Below, in pieces: positions 10,469 to 22,200 of a stretch of 64,000 nucleotides of DNA (position 1 is the stretch's first letter; every line of letters starts with the position of its first letter). The stretch is from assembly GCA_030272585.1 (NCBI GenBank), contig BSYQ01000004.1:4960001-5024000 (forward strand). The letters run 5' to 3'. The stretch is from Bryopsis sp. KO-2023 (Eukaryota; Chlorophyta; Ulvophyceae; Bryopsidales; Bryopsidaceae). The notes under the pieces were generated by a model that worked only from the letters and a program-made list of their open reading frames with translations, was not told where the DNA came from and made no database searches. Both the position numbers and the translations under genes were made by a program.

Positions 10469-13358
10469 CTAATCCATTACTTCTTGATCGTCATTCTGGC
10501 CCTCTCCGTCCCCACCACCAGACAATTCGGAAGCTTCCGACTCACTGCTGCCCAAGACCCTGGTTATATCGAAATCCAAACCATCGAATCCCTCCTCAGA
10601 AAGCTTCTCGAAATATTCTCGGAGCATGTCCAACACCTCCTCCACTTTTTCCTCACCCAATGGCTCCACCACGGTATCCCCCAGCTTCTCCCTCAGCACC
10701 TCGGCCCTCTGTCGGCTCAGATCTCCCTCCAGGGCCCAATGCTCCACCAAGGAGGCCAAAACCTTGACCTCCCTCCTTGGAGCCTCGTCAAACTCCAGGT
10801 TCGATATTGCCTTCCAGAGCATCGATGTGTAGGCCCTGACCCCAAACTCGTCGGTGCAATGCACCAGCTCCCACAGCAGCAAACAGCCCAATTGGATGTG
10901 CCCTGATGTCACTCTTTTGCTCTTCCCATTAGGGGAGCGCACCGGGGCAAACAGAAGGTCCGATAAGAGGTTCACAGCTTGACAAGCTGGGCCTCGTCTC
11001 GGACCAGGAAGCTCCAGGCACTCGTAAACGGCAGGCAAGAAGGCCAGCTGTAAGTCGTGCTGCTTGCTTGCGCTAGATGTGGCAAATCTGCAAACAACAA
11101 GACGAAAAGGATGGTCTGTGCGGTGCATTTGTATAGGTTTCGACCAACATCTAAGCCCATGACGGAGATAGGGTTCCCTTCCAATCCACATTCAAAGTTT
11201 CTTGGGAATTCCCCCGTTAGCAGAGTAAAACAAAGAGGTGACCTTTCTTTTCGCCTAGGATGCCCCACGAGCTCCCTGAGGAATCGCCAAGCAAACAACT
11301 CTTTTTGCCGTTGAAAGAAAGAACGAACGAAGGCACCATGTCTCACTCTTCGAAGAAGACCTCCAGTATTTGATCGACTTCGGGGGCGATGTCTGTGCAT
11401 GGATGGCACATCACCACTACGAGTCTGACCAGGCACCGCAGCTCCGTAGCTTTGTCCATGCCTTTCTGTTTCCACTTGTCGTTGAAATACACCAGCCTGC
11501 ACAAGCATTTGATCGCCGTGACCTCCATGGAGCTGAAACCTTCATCTTCATCTCTGTCTTCCAGTCCAATTCCACGCTCCAACACAGACTCGATAAACCC
11601 TCCCGAGTTTTCCAAAGCTTCTGTCACGGTGCGAATGCCGAACCTCTGCGCGATGTCCATCAACCCTTTGAAACCCGCCTCCTGAATTTCTGGCTCGTCC
11701 CTCATCCACCCCGAATGCACCGCCCTCACCACTTGCTGATCGATACCGAAAACCAAGCAATGCATAGGCAACGCTTCGAGGGCTGTGGCGACCAGTTCTG
11801 GAGGCACCCCCTCTTCCTGGGAGTGCACCAATCCCATGAGGTGCTCCAGCAATTTGGCCATCAGATTCTGGTGGCGGGAAGGCACCGCCATCTTCGCACC
11901 GATGCATCGGAAGACCTCCGCCACCAATCTGCATGCATGCAACGAATTGCCCCCTTGTCGTGTGCATACATCCTCCACCACCTGAAGCGCGTTGTCGACG
12001 AAGGACTTGGCGTCTGGCCAGACCACTCTCCCCAGCGATACCGAGGTGGACAGCCACTCTTTCCCGCCGTCGATCGTCAAGAGCTCTTTGACAAGCGACG
12101 CCACCTCTTGTCGCTGAAACGCGTCGTTCAAGTCACACGCTCCAGCCATCAACGCTACGAATTGCCTGACTTGAAACCGCTCCCCAGAGCCGATGTGATG
12201 TCTGATGCTGCTCACCAGGTGCTCTACCGCCGGGAGTACCCTGTCCAGTGTTTCCACCGTCGCTTGATTTTCGGTTTGTTCGGCGACGTCCGAGGGGTTG
12301 GGGGCTTTCTTGCATTCGCCATGCAGCCAGACGCACGCCACCCGCAACAAAAAAACCCAATTCTTGTCCAAGCTCCGGCCTTGCCACACAGTGTCGCCGA
12401 CCCCGCAACTGCTGCACAAGGCCTCCAGAGTGATGAACTTCTTGGCGAGCAGATAGGTGACGACTTCTTCGGATTTCTCTTCAGACTCCGCGGGGTCCAG
12501 CATCGTCACGAACCTGACGGGATCCCCGTTGGCCCAACCTTCCAGCCAGAAACGCACCATTCGCTCCGCCACTGTTCGTACAAACTCCGACGCATCCGTC
12601 AGCCCTTTCGAAGCCGTCGTCACCATCTGCTTCCCGTCAAGTCGTCCAGCATCCAGCTTGCGGTGTAGAATGTTGAGCGCCATCACCTGGACCACCTCGC
12701 TGGTATCAGAAGCGCGCTCGAGAATAACTTCGAGCGTTTCGTCGTCAACAGGCAAGGAATTCAACGCCGCGGCGCGAGCTTTGGCTGAGCCATCACTCCT
12801 CGCGAGGTTCATCAGCGATTCCTTCACAGCGTCGTCCTCGTCCCCCCCTCCTTGAAACCTGTGAACGCCTTTCGCGGCCTCGGAGCGGATGCCGCTTTCC
12901 TTGTCCGTCAATCTCGCCAGAAACGCCTGCTGTATTTCGTCCGCCATATCCATGTCGAGCTCCGCATCACTCGGAAACTGCTCCAGAAAGCAAACCAACA
13001 AGTGGCAAGAGCACATCCGAACCGATTTCGACGACGACATCGTCCTTGCCGCGACGCCTTTCAAGACCTCGTTTCCGAACGCGACCACGGACTCGTCCTC
13101 GCTGGCCACAATCGTCGCCAAAACCACCGAGAAAAACCGAACGCAGGTTTCGACGTCGTACTCTTCCGTGGACGCGGTGATAAAATCGACTATTGAATTG
13201 AACTCGTCCATCACGGCCTGGCTGCCCTCGCTCAAGAGCTCCACGAATCGCGACGCGAGCTCATCCTGTTGCTGCTCCGCTGCGTCCGGTGGTTTCGAAC
13301 GCCGAATTTCGCAGGACATTTTCATCAACTCCCCTAAGGAACGCCCACGCACCACCAT
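10469..13358 (-). CDS. CAPG: Condensin complex subunit 3 (CAP-G / Ycg1 type HEAT-repeat protein)
   Basis: Two exons, 13358-11347 and 11087-10469, joined in phase 2 (donor GA/GTGAGA, acceptor TTTGCAG), encode 876 residues; relatives have about 900-1050. The protein is alpha-helical with HEAT-like repeats. Family signatures include VRMCSCHLL in the first repeats, DKESGIRSEAAKGVHRFQ, VQVMALNILHRKL, VRTVAERMVRFWL and a C-terminal Cnd3-like part with LQLAFLPAVYECLELP. Within condensin I, CAP-G is a HEAT subunit that binds the kleisin CAP-H and contacts DNA during mitotic chromosome compaction. The C terminus is an acidic low-complexity tail (SESEASELSGGGDGEGQNDD). The start ATG gives a short basic lead before the first helix. 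GC content is clearly higher than in the flanks. Confidence 0.88.
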
Positions 13359-14143
13359 TGCTGCCTATACAACTCCAACGCCCAAACGAACGACGTCCCT
13401 CTCCGAACTGTGCAAACCCCACACAACAAATTTTTCCTTCTCGTTTCTGCAATGCTTCAAATTGGATCAATCAAGGTTGATGCACATTGAAGAAAATTGC
13501 AACGGGAGAATTGCATCAGACAGGCAGTGAAAAATTGAAGGGGATTTGAATTTGACGATTTTTTAGTCTGTTTGTCCAGGGCCTCTTTCGTTGGAGATGC
13601 AAGTGTAGACTTTGGGGCCTCCATCTTATGGTCAGAAAAACATAACTGCACATAACTGTACAGAAAAACAAAGGCAATTGCTCTCAACTGGATCAGATTA
13701 TATATTTTGTGTGTGTTTCAAACCTGGAGTTGGGGAGCTTGTGTTTTTTCAAGTCTTTTCCACTGAATTTGCTGTTTCGGATTGTAACCCAACATTATAT
13801 ATCTGTTTACTGAACATGAGTGTCAGAGTTTTTCTCTCTGTCTGTCTTTCCTTGTTATCAGGAATCTCTGGGTATTTTTGGCTGCCAGCTTTTTCTTTTT
13901 CTTTTTTCTTTCTGTGTGACATCGTGGGTGATGGCCTCCTATGGAAGCAACGATGATACACAGGCGACAGAAAAACTTGGGACGCACGCTGATGGTCCAG
14001 CGTGTCCAGTGATTGCCAGCATGGCGCGTGGTGGGTGGGTATAAGTATGAACGCTTTGACACTCCCAACACACCAAGCTTTGCGCGTTGCACAGTCCTGC
14101 TCGATCAAGCATTCGCCACTGCACTTGCCAGTTCTCAGTAAAG
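13359..14143. promoter_or_regulatory. Divergent promoter region with TATA box at 14040
   Basis: This region separates the minus-strand condensin gene from the plus-strand lectin gene and must hold both promoters. TATAAGTA at 14040-14047 lies 104 bp before the lectin ATG and is a reasonable TATA box. No other coding sequence is supported. Confidence 0.45.
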
Positions 14144-14524
14144 ATGAGTCCCGCCAATCTCGCTGTTGTTATGCTGTTGGCGATGATCGCCACCGGTGCA
14201 TATGCCAGGGTCGGGGTGGTCGACGTTACGAAACTGGGTGACAGGGGCTCTTGCCCCGTGAGGCCATGGACTCCACAGCAAACCGCCGCCAGGGAGAAGA
14301 CGGTTTCAGTGAAGTTCGGTTTCAAGTACACCACGCCGCCCCAAGTGATGGTGGCCCTTTCCGCACTCGACGCCGACAAGACGAAGAATCTGAGGGTCCG
14401 CCTGGAGGCGGAAGATATCACGGAAGAAGGATTCACCTTGAGAGTGGGCGTCTGGTGCCAGACTTACGTCTACTGGGCTCGCGCTTCCTGGGTCGCGATT
14501 CCCGATGTCTACGCCACTGCCTGA
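14144..14524 (+). CDS. Small secreted H-type lectin domain protein
   Basis: A single exon of 126 residues. The ATG at 14144 is chosen because it begins a typical signal peptide (MSPANLAVVMLLAMIATGAYA, cleavage expected after AYA); an upstream in-frame ATG at 14087 would bury it. The mature part is one H-type lectin domain (PF09458-like): VSVKFGFKYTTPPQVMVALS, then LDADKTKNLRVRLEAEDITE and GFTLRVGVWCQTYVYWARAS, the alternating strands and tryptophans expected of the fold. In snail agglutinin and discoidin this domain binds GalNAc-type sugars as a trimer. Two cysteines (SCPVRP and WCQTY) could pair. The ligand is unknown; an extracellular sugar-binding role is inferred. Confidence 0.85.
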   Translation: MSPANLAVVMLLAMIATGAYARVGVVDVTKLGDRGSCPVRPWTPQQTAAREKTVSVKFGFKYTTPPQVMVALSALDADKTKNLRVRLEAEDITEEGFTLRVGVWCQTYVYWARASWVAIPDVYATA

Positions 14525-15567
14525 GTTTGGATCGACAGCAGTGATGCTTTTTTGGGGGGATAGTCGGCACAACCCTGGATCTACTCGTGGGAAGCAGTGA
14601 TTCTTTGCCGATTTTGAATTTTGGTCGCCTTTGTGTTCCGAGGCTTGGTCGAGCAGCTCACCAGGTCACAGAATCTTGGTGCTTTTTTTTTCATGATAGC
14701 CATTTTTGAGTTTCTTATATTTTTGAACAAGAGGTTTTGAGAGGATACAGAGCTGAAACAAATGATCAGCTTTTTTTTAAATCTTGTTTGTGCTTTGAAA
14801 GCAAAACAAACAACTGCTTTCTCAAATGGTCTATGTGAGACCTTTCCTGCTCAAGTTCATACGGATAGGTCGTCTTTTAGGACAGTCAAATGGATTCACC
14901 ACAAGATCATCATGTCAAATATTGGGCTCAGGCTATCTTTTTGGGTCACTTAAGAAAGAAGAAGTGGGTTTAGTGCAACATTGATTGGGACTTCTATGGA
15001 ATCTGCAATCCATGGTATCTCCAAGTTCTAACATTTTCATTCTCTATTATAGATGGAGGTCATAAGAAACCTCTCTGTGGTCTATATATAATTATTTTGT
15101 CGAGTGACAATGACAGGTAAATCATCCTTACTTAAACCCAAATAAGAGTTGATACAAACGATACCAGCCTTCGAGTCTGGAAGAAAAACAACAGATCCCA
15201 AACACTGCAACTCAAGTTAGCACTGTGGATATGAATTCCACTCTTCACTATCGTGATCTCCCTTCAGTCATTAAACTCATCCATTCAGTCATTACTCCGA
15301 ATCTGTATCTCAGACCGGAAAAAAAACTCCTGCTGTTTTGTAATTGTTGGTCGACCAGGTTCCCTGCCCGAGGAAAAGAGCTGTGTCGGACTCGCGATTA
15401 TACGTCAAATTGCGACGTCGCTGCTCAACCAAGGAAATAGCCGTCACGAGTTTCTGTCATCGTGGTAGTCCACCCCTTCCCTCCAAGACGATGTACGACA
15501 GAGGGCGAGCGGACACCAGACAAAGCCGTGAGGTGGTGGAGTTTACGCAGGGAAAGGAGAGGACAGA
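14525..15567. other. Intergenic region before CKS1
   Basis: It contains the lectin 3' flank and the CKS1 upstream region. Short frames between 15225 and 15571 have no family resemblance or in-phase splice partners. A GC-richer stretch from about 15340 is the likely CKS1 promoter and leader. Confidence 0.45.
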
Positions 15568-16096
15568 ATGACTCGGGGAGAGGATGATATCGTATATTCC
15601 GAGCGATACTACGATGAGCGCTTCGAATACAGGTGTCAGGAAATGCCTTGCTTGGGTTGTAAACAGACGGTGGAGCTCAATTGCATCGTCCGTTTCTGTG
15701 GTTCGCACCGCTGCCCCTGGCTGCTGGTTTGAGAAGAGGCCCGAAATGGAGTTGGATTGTGGACGCCCCTGCTGGAATTCTTCTCTTCGCGTTGACTTTC
15801 GCTGTTTTCTCGTTGTTTTTTCTCCAGGCACGTGATGCTGCCCAAGCGTCTGCTCACCAGGTCTCAATTCAGGGAACCGCATCTCATGTTCGAGGTGGGT
15901 TTGCCTTCGCTCGTTGCAAGATGATCGGCGCCACTCGGCGATTTCCCTATTTCTGAGGTGAAAGAAAGAACAACGACGACGGGGTTTGGCTCGTTCGACG
16001 CAGGAAGAGTGGAGGGCTCTCGGAGTGCGGCAGTCCAGAGGCTGGATTCACTACGCCATTCACGATCAAGAGCCATGGATTCTGCTGTTCAAGTAG
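15568..16096 (+). CDS. CKS1: Cyclin-dependent kinase regulatory subunit (CKS1/Suc1 family)
   Basis: Three short exons, 15568-15632, 15828-15894 and 16004-16096, join in phase (AG/GTGTCA to TCTCCAG/G; GAG/GTGGGT to GACGCAG/G) to give 74 residues, close to the 79 of human CKS1. Exon 1 has [16 protein letters not shown], matching the first CKS signature; exon 2 starts HVMLPK; exon 3 has [20 protein letters not shown] then [13 protein letters not shown] proteins bind CDKs and phosphorylated substrates and promote multisite phosphorylation at cell-cycle transitions. Two differences stand out: the hinge usually written HxPEPH reads HDQEPW, and the segment between LPK and HLM is about two residues longer than in human CKS1. 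The protein stops immediately after LLFK. Confidence 0.93.
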
Positions 16097-16602
16097 GGAG
16101 CTCGTGAATCGTCGCCAGCGACACTGCGACTGGGGGATATCGCCGACAGTAGGGGCGGGCCGACGTCGCCCCACACTCGAACTGACGCTTACTGAACATG
16201 AGAGAAAAATGCCCATAATGGAGAACTCACCTAAAACCTGTCAATACGTCTCAGCACATTTTGCCCCCAGAGTTGATTTCGCAATAACAGGGGAAATTTA
16301 GAGAGAGTAGTGGTGAGCATTTGAAATCAAACACAAAACATGATTTTAAAATTAAGGTACTGTATCCCCAAATCAGCAATAGATATATCAGTTATATTAA
16401 CGCTCTGTGTGGTATATGGGGTCACAAAATGAATATTTATGAAACATATTAGAATATTTATTTGATTTGTTTTAGTTTCAAAATCTGACTGAATTCATGG
16501 GGAAGCAGGGAGAAGTTTTTTCCTGATGGATTCATTATTATGATTATTTACTATTTTTATTTATTTTTTATTTTTTTAGGGGGGGGGGGGGTTATGTCAG
16601 TT
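16097..16602. other. AT-rich spacer
   Basis: CKS1 3' flank and AT-rich sequence with a G run near 16580. No gene is seen. Confidence 0.4.
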
Positions 16603-16835
16603 TTATTCACAAGGATTGAGGAGATGGGTGTATGAAACAGGCGGCCTAAGGGCTTCCAGCAGCTGACCCTTGCTCAGCAACACGACCACATCTGCAAAAG
16701 CGACCACTTCATCGACAGATTGAATCAGAGGCTTGCGGAATGGCGATATCGGAGCCGGAACATGCCGGGAGAAACAGAGTGCCCCTACTGATTGATAGAT
16801 TTTTTTCAAGGAATCGTAGCACTCCAAATCGAACC
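16603..16835 (-). pseudogene. Isolated exon resembling part of a Rossmann NAD(P)-binding dehydrogenase
   Basis: On the minus strand a good acceptor (TGGAGCACAG) opens a 77-codon frame ending in TAA at 16603. It contains GFDLECYDSLKKI and then DEVVAFADVVVLLSKGQLLE, which resemble the second and third beta strands of the 6-phosphogluconate/3-hydroxyisobutyrate dehydrogenase N-terminal domain. No upstream exon with a GxGxxG nucleotide-binding loop could be found up to 18 kb, and no catalytic domain follows. It is either part of a gene with exons I cannot join or a relic. Family assignment is tentative. Confidence 0.3.
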
Positions 16836-17137
16836 CTGTGCTCCACAGAAAATAGGAATGGCGGCTGGTTGCAGGAAGTGAGGTTTTCTGTTTTTTTGGC
16901 GAGGTGAGTTTGTGTTTGACGACACTATTGGTGGGAGCTGACGACCATTGGCGATGGTCATTGGTAGTGACTGATGAATTTTGATTTGGTAGGCGAACAT
17001 ATGCTGTGGAGGAGTGGGGCTGCAATGTATGGACCCAAGTGGAATATGTAATGATGGGGATACTAACAGCGGAGAGGGGCAGTCATGTTGTGTCGATAGA
17101 ACAATGTTCAAGGAGGGGTTTTGGAAGCAACACTCAT

Positions 17138-17183
17138 TTCTCCAATTGAATTCTCTGCAGTTGACTCCAATTGAATTCTCTGC
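17138..17183 (+). repeat. Tandem duplication of a 25-bp unit
   Basis: The 21-base block CTCCAATTGAATTCTCTGCA and flank occurs twice, about 25 bp apart (from 17139 and 17164), with near identity. It is a short local duplication in non-coding DNA. Confidence 0.7.
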
Positions 17184-18050
17184 ATTCGGCATCGATTGTG
17201 GAGGGCAAATGGAAGACGCCTTATAGCTTTTTTTTTCTGTGGGTTTTGGGGGGGGGAGGGGGGACTCCACTCCAAGGATTTGGATTTCAAAGCCCTTCGC
17301 TTCTTTTGTATGGTGATGTGAAGATATCATTAGATACAGCCAGACAGAACAAACAAAAATGCCCTGCCTGTATTTTGGGGAGGCACCGTCCATCCTCATA
17401 TCAGAAGCGTGTCCCTATCAACCTGGCTGCCCCTCTGAATATATACTCTTTGGCACTTAGTGGTCTCGTAATTTGCGATCAAAAGTATCAGGATTGATTT
17501 CTTTTCTCAGTCAGTCAGTCAATCAATACTTACAACTGTGAAAGGACCCATCTTCATGCTTTTAAAATGATGTAAAACCTGTTTTGGAGCTGTGTTTTCT
17601 GGACTGACCGGCTGTCTGGCACAATACACTGGAAATAAGAAATTTTGCAACCCATCCACAGCAAAAGAGAGCCTGATGCTGACTGATTTCTTTTGTGCCC
17701 CGATTTCGAAGTCAGTTGGATGAATTCAGCTCTGGTGTGGAAAATCAAATCAAAGCATGATTCCACTCCGAGAAAAACAAAGAGGAAACCGTCCAAAAAA
17801 AAAACAAGGATCTCCTACCCCCTCCTCTTTTTTTATAAAAAAATAAAAATAAATCACAAATGAATGAATGAATGAATCAAAAGTTACAGCCCACAGGAAA
17901 AGAGAGCCATCACGATCGATGACGCTGAAACAAACAAACAACAAACAACAATAATTACATATTGCCTGAGGGGCCACTCGCCCCTGTCACAACCAATGTT
18001 CCAGACAAATACTCCAATCAAAAATTAATCCTTGAATGTCAATACCCAGA

Positions 18051-18154
18051 TTAACCAAACCCACTTAAATCGCTCACAGTTGCTGATATAGTCTCCACCA
18101 CTAAAATCTCCGGGGTCGAAATTTCCCCAAACACCAATTGGGCAATCCTATCCC
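18051..18154 (-). pseudogene. dUTPase-like C-terminal exon, isolated and with a changed last motif
   Basis: After an acceptor-like TGTTTCAAG the minus strand reads GDRIAQLVFGEISTPEILVV and ends ETISATVSDLSGFG-stop. GDRIAQL followed by PEI is characteristic of trimeric dUTPases before motif V. Normal motif V is RGxGGFGSTG; here the arginine is absent and the frame stops after GFG. A GTGAGC in the ACTGTGAGC stretch (18077-18072) could instead be a donor to an unseen last exon. Upstream motifs I to III were not found in the 1.1 kb to the right, so this is either the end of a gene whose other exons I missed or a remnant. Confidence 0.4.
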
Positions 18155-19280
18155 CTTGAAACAGACACAACAAGACACCCCCCCCCCCCCCCTTCTTGAA
18201 TCTGGATTCCAGATTCCATGACCGTCTGGACAATACAACGTGAGTCAGTTAAGCGGGACACTGGGATTCAGCATTCGCTCGTTGCCACCCAGAAAGTCAC
18301 ATCGTTGGTTTCTGAGATCAGTCTCATTCCAGCCATGTACCATCACCAGAATTAAGTTTTCCCCCCCAGCACCCCCAGCTTTTCTTTTCAGACACGCTTT
18401 TCTTGTTTTTCCGTCTGTACGGTAATGCGGGAGGTTTCGTGGAGTGAGGTGAATTTTCTCGGGTCGCGTTGAAAAAAAAGAAAGAAAGAAAGAAAAAAAG
18501 AAAGAAGTAATACACGCGCACCAAGGGACCCTCGCTTTGGAAACTCGACGGGTTCGATCGTTCGGTTTTTTTGGACGAAAAACACACGCGAAGAAAAGAA
18601 GAAAAGCAAAAAAAAAAGAGAGAGAGAGGGAAGGGTGGGGTTAGAAAGCAACCCCACGGTACAACCACCACGACACGCGCGCATCACTACACTCCTGCGC
18701 ACCCCTTTTGCGCGCGGCCCTGCGCCAAGACAGAGCCTCTTTTCGCTGGCGTCGATTGATTAACTGCGGTGGTGGTGAGGGACAAAAAAATACACACACG
18801 CAGAGAAAAAAAGAGAGAGGGAAGAAAAAGTGGTGGTTTTTTCGAGGAGCCCATGCCGTGTGGTGCGTCACAGGACCAACAGACGTGAAAGAAAAGAAAC
18901 CTTTTCTTTTCGACAGAATCCTGTGCAGGAGAATCGGTTCGAGAAAGGGAAAAAACGAAGCCTATCGACGGGGGCCAATACTCGAAAAAGAAGTGGTCAG
19001 AAACTGAGCAGGATTCCTGAAACGAGCTTTTTTTTTGGCGTGAACGAGTGGGCGTCAGGATTTGATTAAATCCATATTTTGGGGCAACCATCGGGTCGAG
19101 ACCAGGGAAAGAAACAGGACCTCTGCTTTCTGCACTCAGCCCGAGTGTCTCTGCCTGCAGACATCGGCACCAGCTTTTCTTTTTTTCGTGACCACCTTCG
19201 GGGAGCGCCTCTGGCCGTGATATTTGGGGAGGTGGTTATTGGTCAGGTTCCTTTCGAGCGAAAGAGGTTGAGAAAGAGAC
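18155..19280. other. Upstream region of the vWA/filamin gene
   Basis: Purine-rich runs near 18470-18640 and 18780-18830 alternate with GC-richer sequence. It must include the promoter and 5' leader of the plus-strand gene starting at 19281. No coding exon is supported. Confidence 0.4.
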
Positions 19281-22200
19281 ATGCAACGCTCCCAGAGTGG
19301 TACAGCGCGTCCGAAGAATCTCGTGAATGGGGAGTCTGGGGAGGTAAGGGGAGCCTCAGTGCCCTGGACCTTGAATGGTCGTCATGACCACTCATTCATG
19401 ACAAAACACGTTTATTATCTGGTGGTTTTGTGAAACGTTGGCGCCGTAGCTGCGTGCGCCACGAAACGAAAACGCTAATTCACGGCTGAGTGACGAGGGA
19501 AAATACTGGAGACGTCCGTCGACGGTTTGCAGGTTTTTTTCAAGTTTTTCTTGGATTTCGTTCCTCTTTCCCTGCTCTCCCCCCCCCAAAAAAAAATAAA
19601 AATAAAATAAAATAGGGTAAGAAAACTAAAGTATTACTATCAAGTATAAATAACAGTAACAAGAGATGAATAAATAAAAGGGAATACAGTCCATATCGTT
19701 GGTGTCGAAACAAATCTAAAGCCGAAGGGTATGAGGGGAAAGAAAAAGTCGAGTGCTGTATTTCTTTTTGCTTGTATCTATCTCTATATATATTTTTCAC
19801 AAACTATGCAGGTGGATGGGGCGTTACAAGAAGCCCGTGCCAAGATAGTGCTGCTGAAGCAACAGCTCGCAGAATTGAGCGATGCCTTTTCGTACGCATC
19901 CGATGGCTCTAGAGACAACCCTCTCGACACACTCCCTGAGGGAAATAACCGAATAACAGACAAACCCACGACCACCAGATATCCTAGCGATGCCAGCGGA
20001 GCCTCCAGCAAATCCCGGGGATCCAAAGGATCACGAAACGTTGCCATGGATCCTCCACCCTCCAGTCTGTTTTACAAGGGCATCACCAACGAGACGTCCC
20101 GGGGGAATATTTCCCCGAGAAGAATACAAATGGAGCCGCAATCAGGGGCGGCGAAGGGCAACCGAGGGAACCGGATCGATGAGGCTCGGTCGGTGTCGGT
20201 GAACAGCGAGGCTTCGTCGGGGCCCAAGATCGTTTCGCCGTTTGCGAGGTTTTCGGACAGGGAGTTCGAGAGAGGGATCGATGTCGATGAGGAGGCGGAG
20301 GAGCAACGGCAAGCGGCCATCGCTCGTGATGTTGTAAGAAATGCATGCATGGATGCATGAACGATTGGATTGATGTGGATGATTTCTTTCTTTTCAGTCG
20401 TCAATATGCTCCTGCTCCCCCCCCAAAAAAAAATAAAAAAATAAAAATAGCATCCTCTCAAATTGAAATAATGCGTTTGCGTTCCAGCTTTTGGAACTGA
20501 GATGAAGGGTCGAGGATATGTTGGTAGTTTGTCTGCCCACCTGGTGTGCATTTTCTTTTCTTTTTAACTACATTCTCTGAATTTTCAACATTTGACTGTG
20601 GATAGCCTCCCCCTCATATGACTGTTTTTTTTATACATTCAACATTCATGTGTGGCATCGACCATATTCGTCAAAACATGACCTTTTTTTTCATATTGTT
20701 TCAATTGTTTTTCTTTTTTCCTCCCTTTGAGCAGTCACGCTGTAACGGCGGGAGGGACGAAGATGAAAGCGACGACGACACTGTTTTTCATTCGCCCCGA
20801 ACCGATCATTTTCGAGACCACGATTCTCAAGCCTCCTCGAAACGAGACTACCGCTCCCCATCTCCGGACGATGCCGCCATCCCCCAGACCCCAGTCCGAA
20901 GCGGCGAAGCTCTGTTGAACGCCGGAGCCAGAATGCACAGTGAACCCCTGCTTTTCGACGACCCCATGATGAAATCCATCGCCATGAATTCCGGGGAGGC
21001 CAATCCTCACTCCGGCGATTCCAGGGGGAGTTCTCACACCCTCTACCACGAACAAGGGCATGTCCCTTTGCCAACCGATGGGGTGCATCAGTCAGGGGTC
21101 GGTCCAGCTCCGGCATATGCCGACACAGATGATGATTTCGAGAGCGATGCGATTGCATGGATATTGTTTTCGTTGGGGTCTTACATCAGCTGGCCGGGCA
21201 AGGACAAAAGGCACTCTCAGTTTGGAGCCCATTTGCAATCCAGATTCGGGGTGCCGGAGATGGATTTACCGGTGTATCCAGTGCCTAAGGTATCCTCCGG
21301 AGGGAAAACCGTCAGGGAAGCCATAGCTAAACTCTGGAGTGAGGGCGGTGTTTATGTTGTGGAGGAGCTCTGGGAAATGATCGCTGGAATCATCGAAAGC
21401 CAGGTAATCAACTGGGCTGGGGCGGCATTTGGCTTTTTTTTTTGCCGTTTCTGTATTTTCTCTTAATTAAGGCAGAATTGTGGTGTGGGCGACGGGATCT
21501 CAAAAGCGGATTCAGCCCAACAGGAATTGGTCCAATTTAGAACCAGAAATTGCAACAGATGGATCGATTTTGTTGTTGTGAATAACCTTTCTTCTCATCC
21601 TTCCACCAATGTTGTGTTGAAATGGCTCCACGATCATAAACGCACATTTTAAAATTTTCTTATTGCTCTTTGACCAAAGGACCTTGTCAAAGAAAACCCC
21701 ATCATCATGACTTTATTTTGTTATTTGTTTTCTATTTATTTTACTGTTTTAAGTTGTTTCACAGGAGGTGAACAAGGGGCTGGATGCTCAGAGCAGCTGG
21801 CTGTCGGGTCGCTCTCTTCATTGCGCAGCCGACGGCCTTCCATTTGCCTTCACTGTGCATACGTTCAGCGCTCCAGGGATGCCTTGCACCGTTGGCCGGG
21901 CCAATGTTTCTGCTGAGGTTTGCAGCTCTGACATGAGTCGGGCCCCACAATGTATTGCATCCGGAGACAAAAAGGATGAAGAGGTGCGCACTCAGAAATT
22001 GACGTTTTTCCCATGCTGTTTGCTGTTTTTTTTGGGGGGGGGGGGGGGAGGATAGAGGTGCGCCTGTCCTGTCTGGTTGAATGTGCTCAGAATGCACAGT
22101 GTTTCAGAGTTGAAGTTTGCAGCGGATTCGAAGATTTCTCCGAAATTATTGCGACAAAAACAACATTTCCAAGTTGGTCTAGGAGAGTTTTGTCCGTGGA

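Noticed and set aside
11370-12668. 432-codon plus-strand frame antisense to condensin
   Set aside because: It is a shadow of the GC-rich CAP-G exon; the minus frame has family similarity and splice support.
15457-15882. Minus-strand frame over CKS1
   Set aside because: The plus strand encodes CKS1 through spliced exons; the minus frame is a shadow.
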